Assembly: GCA_017304675.1 (NCBI GenBank) | Contig: JAFKLS010000016.1 | Span: forward strand, 734,411-798,410 | From: Sphingobacteriia bacterium | GTDB taxonomy: Bacteria > Bacteroidota > Bacteroidia > Chitinophagales > Chitinophagaceae | Direction of reading: 5' to 3' | Length of the DNA: 64,000 nucleotides | Shown: positions 55,555 through 63,844 of the stretch, piece after piece | Layout of the letters: each line of letters begins with the position of its first letter | Numbering within the stretch: position 1 is the stretch's first letter | Position numbers and translations under genes: made by a program | The notes under the pieces: generated by a model | What the model saw: the letters and a program-made list of their open reading frames with translations, nothing else | Database searches by the model: none | Told to the model about the DNA's origin: nothing

Positions 55555-55968
55555 TTAATTGTCATTTAGTTCAGTTAACGTTAAATATTTTTTCCTCCCT
55601 ATTGTCAGGTAGTAAATAAGTATTAGGAACAACGGGATGATTAAATAAATAACATAGTTAATGTCAGTAAACGTTGATAAGATGAAATTCAAAACAATAA
55701 CTGCAAGACCTGTTGGCATTAACCATTGCCCGTTTTTTAAACCCCCAACCCTTAAAGTTTTTGTTTGATTGTCATTTACGTGCACTGGAATGTCCGGGCT
55801 ACTGCACCAATCAATTTTTGCTGTTACAGTATGTTGCCCAGCAGTTGTGTCAAGATTTATAGTTTCGCCATTTGCTATTGTTCCGGCTTGTTGTCCGTCA
55901 ATAAAGATTTTGTAATTTCTTGCCCTATTGTTGTATTCGCTTGTTCGTTGAATTTTAATTGTTGCCAT
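55555..55968 (-). CDS. Hypothetical PEGA-like membrane protein (cassette gene)
   Basis: 137 residues. The N-terminal beta-sandwich NYKIFIDGQQAGTIANGETI then TAGQHTVTAKIDW resembles a PEGA/peptidoglycan-associated repeat. Two membrane segments follow (TGLAVIVLNFILSTF, VIYLIIPLFLILIYYL). The first eight residues and the 95 bp before them are nearly shared with the cassette at 60796-61053. Confidence 0.7.
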   Translation of the reverse strand: MATIKIQRTSEYNNRARNYKIFIDGQQAGTIANGETINLDTTAGQHTVTAKIDWCSSPDIPVHVNDNQTKTLRVGGLKNGQWLMPTGLAVIVLNFILSTFTDINYVIYLIIPLFLILIYYLTIGRKKYLTLTELNDN

Positions 55969-56032
55969 ATTTGTGCCTTGTGTTTTGTGTCTAACTCTTT
56001 TAAGTCAACTGAATAACATATGGTTCTTTAAA

Positions 56033-56238
56033 ATTGCCATCAACGTATCCGCATTTGTGTTTGTCGCGGTATTCTGTGGTCGTTCAGACGATAACCAAAG
56101 CTGTATAAAAATACAAATGTTTATTGACTGTTTTGTAGATCAATAGCCTTCGGTCACGGTGGAGCAGAAGTTGATTAGCAATTTATAGCTGATTGTTTAT
56201 TCGTCCCCGCCATATACGGCAATGCACTGTTGGCTGCT
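56033..56238 (-). other. attC-like site 3
   Basis: About 206 bp, complementary ends: caacgtatccgcatt with aatgc...gttgg. On the minus strand the outer arm reads AGCAGCCAAC, nearly the reverse complement of the upstream cassette start GTTGCCTGCT. Confidence 0.65.
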
Positions 56239-56246
56239 GCTATTCG

Positions 56247-56858
56247 TCATAAGATAAGCCAATCCTTTTTTCCAATTCTCGTCCATGAATCGCCTGTCTT
56301 TTGAAAGATTAATGCAATAGACCCAAAATATGTTTCATTGAAAGGTTGCTTGTCACTGTCCTTATAAAATACAGTCATGTCAATAAAAGCAAAATTGTTG
56401 TCGTCTGAAAATATTGGCTCACTTGTAACGAAATAAAAGCCTCGTAACCTTTTGGATGATGAAACTGTCTTATAATTTTCTCCGTTTAATTTTATTTTTT
56501 TGGACTTAAATGATTTTGACTTATCCCGCAATTCTTGTTTCGTTTTGTCGGGGAAGATTTTGTCTAATGCAGGATCTGAGAAAAGATAACTATGGAAGTA
56601 TGGATGATGCTCGTCATTTTGAATTTGCTTTATTATGTTTTCTTTGTTTTTGTTGTCAAAATCATTCAACCAAAACCGATTGCCATTCCATACTTCAGTC
56701 GTGTCAATTATGACAAACATCTTTGGCATTTTGCGGTCTAATAAAGTTGTCAACCTAAAGTTGCTTGTATCACGAAAAGTCAAGCGATAAATTTCGTCTG
56801 TTTGTCCGAAGACCGATATTGCTATTAAACAAGTGAAAGAAATAAAAAGCTGTTTCAT
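56247..56858 (-). CDS. Hypothetical secreted protein (cassette gene)
   Basis: 203 residues with signal peptide (MKQLFISFTCLIAISVFGQ). No named family. Motif-like stretches: NRFWLNDFDNKNKENIIKQI, DPALDKIFPDKTKQEL and a final GDSWTRIGKKDWLIL. Single-gene cassette between attC-like sites 4 and 3. Confidence 0.65.
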   Translation of the reverse strand: MKQLFISFTCLIAISVFGQTDEIYRLTFRDTSNFRLTTLLDRKMPKMFVIIDTTEVWNGNRFWLNDFDNKNKENIIKQIQNDEHHPYFHSYLFSDPALDKIFPDKTKQELRDKSKSFKSKKIKLNGENYKTVSSSKRLRGFYFVTSEPIFSDDNNFAFIDMTVFYKDSDKQPFNETYFGSIALIFQKTGDSWTRIGKKDWLIL

Positions 56859-56875
56859 TTAAAGGTTAATTATAG

Positions 56876-57082
56876 TAGCAGGCAACGTTCAAGGCTTGGC
56901 GATGGCGTGGCTGCTGCGTTTCGTCACGCTTGAACTGAAGCCAAATATAGTAATGTTGTTGATTGATTGCATAAAAGACGAACAGCGTTCTGTCGAGCCA
57001 GTGACGAAAGGAAAATAGTAGTAAGAATGCTGATGCTTAATTCGTCTGCCACGCTATTGCCAAACTTTTTGTTGTGGGCAGT
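56876..57082 (-). other. attC-like site 4
   Basis: About 205 bp, nearly the same sequence as site 9 (62364-62569). Nested pairs: caac/gttg, ggcttggc/gccaaact and gcgtgg/ccacgc. It begins right after the stop of the 57085 gene. Confidence 0.75.
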
Positions 57083-57084
57083 TA

Positions 57085-57336
57085 TTACATTAAGCCTTTT
57101 TCAATTTGCAAACAATGTCCACACATTTTTAATTGTCTGTTGGGCAATAGAGAAGCAAACGCAACAGCAGATTCTAAATTCTCAAAATATCCAAACCATC
57201 TGTCGTTTGGCGATGGATGGTTGATTAGCCACTGTTCTTCTATACGTTGATGTCCTTCATTAGCGTGTCCACAAGTTGATTTATGAACGACAGCTTTTCG
57301 TTCTGCACGCCAATTTTCATAAACTAAATAGTTCAT
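57085..57336 (-). CDS. Small Cys/His-containing protein (cassette gene)
   Basis: 83 residues: NYLVYENWRAERKAVVHKST, CGHANEGHQR and LKMCGHCLQIEKGLM. Spaced Cys and His residues suggest a zinc-binding fold. Family unknown. It shares a cassette interval with 57361-57612 upstream. Confidence 0.65.
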   Translation of the reverse strand: MNYLVYENWRAERKAVVHKSTCGHANEGHQRIEEQWLINHPSPNDRWFGYFENLESAVAFASLLPNRQLKMCGHCLQIEKGLM

Positions 57337-57360
57337 AGAAGTATTATTAAAAGTAAAAAT

Positions 57361-57612
57361 TTAATACGCTTTTGGTGTTTGCTTTTTATTTGCATCATCC
57401 ATTGCAGCAAGGTCATTTGTTATTGCTTGTTCATCGTAAATTGTCAATTTTCCCTTACCCCTTTTCAAACGATAATATCGTCTACCAAGTTCGAGTGCTT
57501 TCCTTTTGCCTGTGCCATTTAAAGCTTCGTGATATTCTGCTTTTGCATTGTTGAGTGCAGAAATCCAATAAATAAGTCCTACGATTAATCCAACAAGTAA
57601 TAAATATTCCAT
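57361..57612 (-). CDS. Small membrane-anchored hypothetical protein (cassette gene)
   Basis: 83 residues with one N-terminal membrane segment (MEYLLLVGLIVGLIYWISAL) and a basic tail (GRRYYRLKRGKGKLTIYDEQ). No family recognised. It is the first gene after attC-like site 5. Confidence 0.6.
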   Translation of the reverse strand: MEYLLLVGLIVGLIYWISALNNAKAEYHEALNGTGKRKALELGRRYYRLKRGKGKLTIYDEQAITNDLAAMDDANKKQTPKAY

Positions 57613-57749
57613 ATTATGAAATTTTTGCCTGCTCTTTCAAAATTGCAGTTTTCGGCTTTGCTGGTGGTCAATTAAAACGTATTGCAAATTGTCGTGAAAG
57701 TATTGCAGTTGTTGCGTTTTGTCGAACAGTTGCAGGTCTGTCTATAATT

Positions 57750-57920
57750 GCCGCTAACGGGCATGGCTTGGTGAAGTTTGGGAAAAAATATTCTATTTCT
57801 TGCTTGGCCACTAAAGACTCGATTAGCTAAAGCCAAATTACTGAGACCAGGTCAGAAATCCAAAAGCCGATGGGCGATATTCGCCAGTCCAAATTTTGCC
57901 AAGCCTTTGTTGTAAGCAGT
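57750..57920 (-). other. attC-like site 5
   Basis: About 171 bp. Minus-strand outer arms: GCTTACAAC, and GTTAGCGGC after GGCTTGGC/GCCAAGCC inner arms. The first arm is the exact reverse complement of GTTGTAAGC at the start of the same cassette (site 6), a 9-bp match. Confidence 0.8.
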
Positions 57921-57923
57921 ATT

Positions 57924-58493
57924 TTACCACCTTTCTATTTCAAAGTTTTTAATATTTTCCCATACGCCATTATGTTTTTTAAATAGCCAACAACTTGTGT
58001 AACCAGACTTAAAAGATTCTGAAATTGATAAAATAACAATCGCTTCATTTTGAGTCATGTAAGGTTTATAGAATGTAACTTTCCCAGTTGCTACAGAGCA
58101 TAGAATTTCTTTTTCTTTTTTTGAGTTAATCAAAAGATATTTTCCAGTCTTTTTAATCAGCGATATGTCTATTGAGTTAAAATTAAATTCTATACCTTTT
58201 AATAAAAGTTCTTCAAAATCTTTTAAGTTTTCTTTACGAATTGACGCTAAAATAGATTTATTCAATTCTTTGGAGTTATTTAGAACTGTATCAATTAAAA
58301 TACAAATTTTATTTAAATTAAAACTATTTAATGTGTCATTAGGTATTTGAATTAGCCTGCCAGTTTTATAGGCAGTAGTATCTACAAATTTTAAAAAATT
58401 TTCATTGACCAAATTATAAAAAGAATGTTTGGGAGTTTCCACACAACCAATTATGCAAAAACTTAAAATAATTAAATAAGGGCTTAATTTCAT
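57924..58493 (-). CDS. Hypothetical lipoprotein behind the broken effector (possible immunity protein)
   Basis: 189 residues from ATG 58493. Signal MKLSPYLIILSFCIIGCVET with lipobox Cys. No family recognised; the mature part is Lys/Asn-rich and mixed alpha/beta, ending CWLFKKHNGVWENIKNFEIE. Its start follows the stop of the decayed metallopeptidase-like gene by a few bases, the usual order of effector and immunity genes. The immunity role is inferred from position only. Confidence 0.65.
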   Translation of the reverse strand: MKLSPYLIILSFCIIGCVETPKHSFYNLVNENFLKFVDTTAYKTGRLIQIPNDTLNSFNLNKICILIDTVLNNSKELNKSILASIRKENLKDFEELLLKGIEFNFNSIDISLIKKTGKYLLINSKKEKEILCSVATGKVTFYKPYMTQNEAIVILSISESFKSGYTSCWLFKKHNGVWENIKNFEIERW

Positions 58494-58494
58494 T

Positions 58495-60112
58495 TTAAAA
58501 ATATTTACTGAATTTAATAATAACTGTTCCTGCATTGTCATCGTCAACAATTACATTAAATGCATTCCTTTCAAAACCAAAGCCAAAATCATAAACCCCT
58601 TCACTGATATTGTTTTGTGTTGTTCCAAAATGAACATACTCATGTAAAATTGTTATAGCTAATAAAAAGGCCGTAGCTTCTTATGTGCTTTGCAAAAATG
58701 CTTGTTCAAGTCCCCTTACATAACTTGCTCTCATGTGAAATGTTTTATTACCATTGTTTTTATTATAAAAACCAAACCTGTCTGTCATTTCCTCAACTTT
58801 GATTGTTGGGCCTTGTCCAAAAGTTAAATGATTTAAGATTTGTTGCTTGCTGAAACCTGAGTAGGTTTGTAGAGCGTTTAATACCTTAGGATTATCCTTT
58901 ACAAACGTTTTTAAGTTTTTTACCATGCTTGTAAATCTTGGATATATTGTCTCATAATTATCAGTTGGGTCAAATTGAAAATCTGGTTCAATTAAAGGGC
59001 CTGGGTCTGTAAAGGTTGTTCCATCATCACCATTAAATGTCCAAATAAATGGAGGAGGGGAATAGTCGTAATATGAAGGAGGGCTAGATGAACCACCCCC
59101 ACCACCATTAGTTAGGTTTTCATCAATAATTTCCCAACCAGTATTAGGATTATTTTCACAAGGCAAAAGCCCATTATTAATATTGGAGTTAGGGTTACAA
59201 TTACCATTTGAGGCACCTCCCCCGCCGCCTCCATAAACGCCTCCCTGATTAGAAGGATTGTTATTAGCATCATCTTCCCAATAAGAAAATGGTATTTGTA
59301 CAGAACCGTACCTAGTTTCTTGGCATAAACTACAACCATCACAATTATTTCCAAAATTACAAACGGCATCTAATGTGCAATGATATTATGTATATTAATA
59401 ATATATGTTATAATAACCTGTTTTCCAGTCAAAAATTTTTGAATATAGACTACCTTTAGTATTAACATTTGAAAAAGGAATAAATGAAATAATTTTTTTT
59501 GTACTGTCTATTTTTTTACCATCAACAAACTGGAAAAAATCTTTTTTAAAAAGAAGAGAATCTTTTATTCTAAACTTAGTGTGCCCAAAAACGCTGTTAT
59601 TTAACAACATAAACTGAAATGCCATTTTTCTGCGGATTTAGAAGTAATTGTATTATAACCATACTTATAATATTCTTTTGATCTATAAAGGCTTAAATTT
59701 TTTATAGTATCATTCAATGTGGCCATAATAAAACTATTCACAAAACTAGTACCTTCTAAAACCAAAGGAATATAAATAGTGGTGTCACCTAACGGGTAAT
59801 TAGTCCCATGTGAAATATTGGTTGTCATTACTTGTAAGTTACCTATTTGACTACTTGAAGTTATAATGGACTTACTCCATACCGGAAATCCTTCATTTAA
59901 TGCTATTTTATCAATAATATCATATTCTTCACTCATCTTTTTTAATTTGTTTATAACTTTAATAACGATGGGGTCTATATCGTTACTAATATTGAAAAAT
60001 TTGGCAGCAGTTTTATTAACTGGTTTTTAAATTCTTGTGATGTCAATGTTTCTTTTTTATTGCATCCAATAATTAAGTAAAATGATACTAAGGTTAAAAT
60101 AATTTTTTTCAT
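58495..60112 (-). pseudogene. Decayed lipoprotein with C-terminal HExxH metallopeptidase-like domain
   Basis: A gene of about 540 codons can be pieced together. It starts at ATG 60112 with lipoprotein signal MKKIILTLVSFYLIIGCNKK. The frame shifts near 60030 in an AAAA run into KFFNISNDIDPIVIKVINKL, then near 59625 in an AAAAA run into FQFMLLNNSVFGHTKFRIKD. In-frame TAA stops follow at 59395, 59389 and 58681. Middle part: Cys-rich CNFGNNCDGCSLCQ and a Gly/Asn/Pro/Ser linker. The last frame reads AFLLAITILHEYVHFGTTQN, with HEYVH typical of zinc-peptidase toxin domains. The layout (lipoprotein, linker, toxin-like end) matches polymorphic effectors of Bacteroidetes. Homopolymer indels could be sequencing errors, but the three stops argue for real decay. 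Confidence 0.7.
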
Positions 60113-60159
60113 AATAGTTGCTTGAGTTAAAAATGTAGGTTTAGTAGTTTGTCAATATT

Positions 60160-60363
60160 GCTTACAACGGGCAGGGCTTGGCGTTTCGTGGAGGCAATTG
60201 AAAACCGTCTGCCCGAACTGCTGTTGATTTTTATTATTTGTTGATGTTAAGAACTAAAGCCCAACAGCGTACTGTCAAGCTAAAACAAAAGCACAGTAGC
60301 GAACAAATGATGAACTACCTACTGTCGCCCTACCATAACGCCAAACCTAATGTTGCACGTAGT
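60160..60363 (-). other. attC-like site 6
   Basis: About 204 bp. Outer arms cttacaac...gttgcacgta, inner arms gggcttggcgtt / aacgccaaacc. On the minus strand it ends with GTTGTAAGC, which starts the broken-effector cassette and pairs with site 5. Confidence 0.8.
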
Positions 60364-60406
60364 TTTAACTTATTCAATTTTTAATTCAAGTCAATACAGT
60401 TTCAGA

Positions 60407-60775
60407 TTAGTAAAGCGGCTTTGTATAAGGCTTTAAATAGACACGAATCTCATAATCTTCTGATAATTGTGTTTTTATTCTAATCTTATCACTATATACA
60501 TAACCTAACCATCCAACCTGCAAAACATGTTTACGTCTAGATAAATAAAAGGTAGACAAACTAGTGTCACATTGTGAAAAAGAAACACCATCAACTCTAA
60601 TTATTGGTAAAATAAGCTCTTTAGTATTGACATCATATGCTCTAATCTTAATCTGTGAAAAGATATTATCTTTAGAACTTGAGGCTATTTTTTTTATAAC
60701 ATAGCCGCCGCTTTCTTCTTGTCCAAGACATTTAAAACAAATGGGTACTAAAACGATTAATAGTTTAATTTTCAT
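60407..60775 (-). CDS. Hypothetical secreted protein (cassette gene)
   Basis: 122 residues from ATG 60775, chosen for its signal peptide MKIKLLIVLVPICFKCLGQ; starts at 60793 or 60805 are in frame. The mature part is beta-rich (YVIKKIASSSKDNIFSQIKI, RKHVLQVGWLGYVYSDKI), resembling carboxypeptidase-regulatory-like sandwiches. Function unknown. Confidence 0.6.
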   Translation of the reverse strand: MKIKLLIVLVPICFKCLGQEESGGYVIKKIASSSKDNIFSQIKIRAYDVNTKELILPIIRVDGVSFSQCDTSLSTFYLSRRKHVLQVGWLGYVYSDKIRIKTQLSEDYEIRVYLKPYTKPLY

Positions 60776-60795
60776 TTTATTTGAATTTCTCATTT

Positions 60796-61053
60796 TTATT
60801 TGCAAGTTTTTTTTCCTGAAGGATATTCGCCACCATACTTAGTGTTATATTGTTCAGCAGAGAGCCTATTATAGATTCTAATTTTATCATCATCAGTAAG
60901 TAGATTGTTGTTGGGATAATCTAAACCACCCCACGCTAAGTCGTCATAAATCGATTTGTCAATATTATATCCAAGTGATCTGCCAAATATTTCTAAAGCA
61001 TTGGAAATATCACCAATAAATGACTTTGTCAGCTGAAGTTTAATTGTCGCCAT
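60796..61053 (-). CDS. Small hypothetical protein with shared cassette start (mosaic)
   Basis: 85 residues. MATIKLQLTKSF matches the start of the PEGA-like protein at 55555 (MATIKIQRTSE), then diverges: ISNALEIFGRSLGYNIDKSI and ending PSGKKTCK. The upstream 95 bp is also shared. It may be a hybrid formed by recombination. No domain recognised. Confidence 0.55.
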   Translation of the reverse strand: MATIKLQLTKSFIGDISNALEIFGRSLGYNIDKSIYDDLAWGGLDYPNNNLLTDDDKIRIYNRLSAEQYNTKYGGEYPSGKKTCK

Positions 61054-61117
61054 ATTTCTGTCTTATGTTTTCTGTCCAACTTTTTTAGGTCAGTTGTATA
61101 ACGTATGGTCGTTTAAA

Positions 61118-61263
61118 GTTGCCACCAACGATTCCGCATTTAAGCAGAGGCGGAATTTGAAAATATGTTGATGAAATTATCGAAAAAGTTTAATAGCGAA
61201 AAGGAGATGAGCATTTGCGTTGTCGTCCGCCGACTTTGCTTGAATGCTCGTGTTGCTGGCATG
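61118..61263 (-). other. attC-like site 7
   Basis: About 146 bp with a long inner stem: gcatttaagca / tgcttgaatgc and ggcgg / ccgcc. Minus-strand outer arm CCAGCAAC pairs with TTGCTGGCA at the start of its cassette (site 8). Confidence 0.78.
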
Positions 61264-61265
61264 GT

Positions 61266-61625
61266 TTATTTCCTTCTTTCTTTTAGTCTAGTATAAATGT
61301 GCCCAATTAAATATGTCATTAGTGAAATTGGGAATGCAAATAAAAGCCCGGTTATAAAAGAGAAGTTTCTTCCTGTATCATTTGTTAATCTTTGCATGGC
61401 TTCTTGCTGTTCCTTGGTAATTTCGTTTCCACTGAATAGTCCATCTTTATTTAAGTCATATCTGTTTAAATCCCATTGATAATATATGTCAGTACAAGTC
61501 GCTCCGCCAACTATAAAAAGGTAAAAAACTAAAAACACAATTACGCTTGTCCATAGTCGTCTTTTCTTTACACTACAAAAAAGATTCTTTTGTATTATAA
61601 AAACTATTAATAGCACAATAAACAT
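61266..61625 (-). CDS. Membrane protein with EF-hand-like loop (cassette gene)
   Basis: 119 residues. Membrane segments at the start (MFIVLLIVFIIQ, SVIVFLVFYLFIVGGA) and near the end (FITGLLFAFPISLMTYLIG) bracket a loop with DLNKDGLFSGNE, matching the calcium-binding EF-hand pattern DxNxDGxxxxxE. Role unknown; the stop codon sits 2 bp before attC-like site 7. Confidence 0.65.
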   Translation of the reverse strand: MFIVLLIVFIIQKNLFCSVKKRRLWTSVIVFLVFYLFIVGGATCTDIYYQWDLNRYDLNKDGLFSGNEITKEQQEAMQRLTNDTGRNFSFITGLLFAFPISLMTYLIGHIYTRLKERRK

Positions 61626-61737
61626 AGTAACGATGGAATTAATAAATGGAATGGAATTGTAATTGAATTCAAGTTTTATGATTTACCAATACTGTCAAAA
61701 AAAACTTTGTCAAGTGAGTTAGGGTGTTTTAATTAAA

Positions 61738-61765
61738 CTTGCCAGCAAGCCCCTTGTTGTGCGTT
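61738..61765 (-). other. attC-like site 8 (minimal, 28 bp)
   Basis: Minus strand AACGCACAAC then AAGGGGC then TTGCTGGCAAG, with no long middle. The first arm is the exact reverse complement of GTTGTGCGTT at the start of the upstream cassette (site 9, 10 bp); the second starts the next cassette and pairs with site 7. A collapsed or minimal site. Confidence 0.65.
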
Positions 61766-61818
61766 TGTGTTTCTTGTCTAAATGTTGTTTGAATATTTAC
61801 TGGCAAGTCATTTTAAAG

Positions 61819-62235
61819 TTATTTGCCAAATAAGAAATCCAGTTCACCTTGTTTTGTTGACTTTGAATATTGTTTGTCAGCGAAACCTATGACAACACCT
61901 TTCCCGCCTTTGTTACAAAGAAGTCTGAATGAATTTTGTGTAACTAAAACATTGACGGCGTAAGAAGCTGGTGTTGTTTGCCAACCATTTTTATTGTTGT
62001 CAAGCCAATTTATAAGCATTGAATATTTGTCCGAGTTAACTGTAATCTTAGTTTTTATTGATTTAGTAAATCCTGTCACCGTGTCCCTTGAATTGATGGT
62101 TAAATCAAATGGAGAATTTTTGTCAATGTAATCGTTTATGTTTATTGATGAACTGCAACCTGCCAATATAAAAGTCGAAATTATAAAAGCTAACTTAATA
62201 TTGTTTATTAATATGCGATGAAAATACTCTATCAT
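61819..62235 (-). CDS. Hypothetical lipoprotein (cassette gene)
   Basis: 138 residues from ATG 62235 (MIEYFHRI...); a longer frame to 62370 adds 45 unlikely residues. The signal INNIKLAFIISTFILAGCSS has a lipobox. Mature segment: NSRDTVTGFTKSIKTKITVN and FRLLCNKGGKGVVIGFADKQ. No named family. 5' untranslated region of about 130 bp to site 9. Confidence 0.65.
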   Translation of the reverse strand: MIEYFHRILINNIKLAFIISTFILAGCSSSININDYIDKNSPFDLTINSRDTVTGFTKSIKTKITVNSDKYSMLINWLDNNKNGWQTTPASYAVNVLVTQNSFRLLCNKGGKGVVIGFADKQYSKSTKQGELDFLFGK

Positions 62236-62363
62236 GTAAAATGTCGCAATGAAGCTGTTAAAAAATAATGTCCTTGAATTTTTGTCAAAATAAAAGTTGC
62301 CGAAAAATAATTTAAGCTTTATAGTTTGTCCAGCTTTACAGAAACGCTGATTACAAATAACAT

Positions 62364-62569
62364 AACGCACAACGAACAGGGCTTGGCGATGGCGTGGCTG
62401 CTGCGTTTCGTCACGCTTGAACCGAAGCCAAATATAGTGATGTTGTTGATTGTGATTACAAATGTTGACCAGCGTACTGTCGAGCCAGTTACGAAAGGAA
62501 AATAGAATTACAAATGCTGATGCTTAATTCGTCTGCCACGCTATTGCCAAACCATTTGTTGCACGTAGT
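62364..62569 (-). other. attC-like site 9
   Basis: About 206 bp, almost identical to site 4. Outer arms aacgcacaac...gttgcacgta; inner arms gggcttggcgatggcgtgg / ccacgctattgccaaacc. First minus-strand arm TACGTGCAAC pairs exactly over 10 bp with GTTGCACGTA at the start of its cassette. Confidence 0.8.
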
Positions 62570-62573
62570 GTTT

Positions 62574-63119
62574 TTACTTTCTTTGCCATAATTCAATTGT
62601 CTGTTGTTTGAGTCCACAAATGAATTTAATACGATTAACTCCCCAATGATTTGAAGTTATTGTATGCTCATTTTTAAATTCAAATTTGTCAGTACCACCG
62701 TTTACATTGTCATTGCTTTTGTCTTTAATAACTGGTGTAATTTCAATTATTCTATCGCAACCCAATGTTGTGTCAAGGTTAATACGTTCTGAAATGTGAA
62801 CTGATTCTATCTGTGGTTGCCAATGTCCTTTGTATGTCAAATGTCCACTTACTTTATAAGCAATCAAAGACTTGCTATTAAATAAATTAAGTTTACTTTC
62901 AACTATGTCAATAGAAAGACTGTCAATTGATAAAGATTTCTGGTCTGACCACCACCCAATATTGTAAGTAACAGGAATTTCTAATTTTGGTCTTCGTGGT
63001 TCGGTTGATAAAATTCCTTTACGTCCAAAGTCTGTCAAGTATAAATAATACCCTACAATGGTCAACACCAATATCAATAGTATCAGTCCAGTTATTTTAA
63101 GTACTTTCTTTAAAGTCAT
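62574..63119 (-). CDS. Hypothetical membrane-anchored protein (cassette gene)
   Basis: 181 residues with one N-terminal membrane anchor (ITGLILLILVLTIVGYYLYL). The rest is beta-rich: VTYNIGWWSDQKSLSIDSLS, HLTYKGHWQPQIESVHISER. No family recognised. Stop codon 5 bp from site 9. Confidence 0.65.
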   Translation of the reverse strand: MTLKKVLKITGLILLILVLTIVGYYLYLTDFGRKGILSTEPRRPKLEIPVTYNIGWWSDQKSLSIDSLSIDIVESKLNLFNSKSLIAYKVSGHLTYKGHWQPQIESVHISERINLDTTLGCDRIIEITPVIKDKSNDNVNGGTDKFEFKNEHTITSNHWGVNRIKFICGLKQQTIELWQRK

Positions 63120-63145
63120 AATTAATTGTAGCGTTCTGTCATAAC

Positions 63146-63292
63146 ATTACGTGCAACGCTTTCGCATTTGTGTTTGTGGCGGAATTTGAAAATATGTTGT
63201 TGAAATTATTGAAAAAGTTTAATAGCGAAAAGTAGATGAGCAATTGCGTTACTGTCCGCCGACTTTGCTTAAATGCTTGTGTTGGCTGCATG
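63146..63292 (-). other. attC-like site 10
   Basis: About 147 bp, close relative of site 7 (shared aatttgaaaatatgttg, aaaaagtttaatagcgaaaa, gtccgccgactttgctt). The minus-strand first arm TGCAGCCAAC is the exact reverse complement of GTTGGCTGCA at the start of its cassette (site 11). Confidence 0.8.
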
Positions 63293-63294
63293 AT

Positions 63295-63795
63295 TTATTT
63301 GAGTTTGCCTTGGCTACCTAGTGTAATAATTAATTTTGGATTGTTACGTTCATCATCAATAGTCACACCTTGTAATTGTCCAGGGTAGCCAAGTTTTAAA
63401 TTAATTTTATTACCAGAGGTCCAGTCCAAGTCCATGGTAATGGAATTGAAACAAGCTGAGCTTGAAATACTAGGTTTGAAAAAACCATAATAAATAACCT
63501 GCTTGTCAACAGTTACAGCAAAGGGCGTAAAGTCTTTAAAAGTCTTAATTTTTTGGATTACAGTGTCGGTCAATTTGAATTGGTAATTAGTTTGAGAATA
63601 TTCTAAAATATCTTGATTTCTTATAATTGCTGTGTCTTGCAATGACGCTGTAGATGCGTCTATCTGGCATTTCCCTGTCAAAGTTTGAAAGCTTTTAAGT
63701 AAATAAATTTCAACTGTCGAACCAGCTTTCACATTGTCTTTATTGCATGATAAAAATACTATACAGACAGCTATAATGATAAGCAATAGTCGCAT
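63295..63795 (-). CDS. Hypothetical lipoprotein (cassette gene)
   Basis: 166 residues from ATG 63795. Signal MRLLLIIIAVCIVFLSCNKD with lipobox Cys. Beta-rich mature part (VEIYLLKSFQTLTGKCQIDA, AFKQVIYYGFFK-like VDKQVIYYGFFKPSISSSAC). No family recognised. Single-gene cassette. Confidence 0.68.
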   Translation of the reverse strand: MRLLLIIIAVCIVFLSCNKDNVKAGSTVEIYLLKSFQTLTGKCQIDASTASLQDTAIIRNQDILEYSQTNYQFKLTDTVIQKIKTFKDFTPFAVTVDKQVIYYGFFKPSISSSACFNSITMDLDWTSGNKINLKLGYPGQLQGVTIDDERNNPKLIITLGSQGKLK

Positions 63796-63844
63796 ATGGA
63801 TTCTTTTAAATGTCAACTTGAAATTTTAGGTGTTACACTTTTCT

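Noticed and set aside
59112..59369. 85-codon minus-strand frame inside the decayed effector
   Set aside because: It is a wrong-frame reading of the Cys- and Gly-rich middle of the pseudogene.
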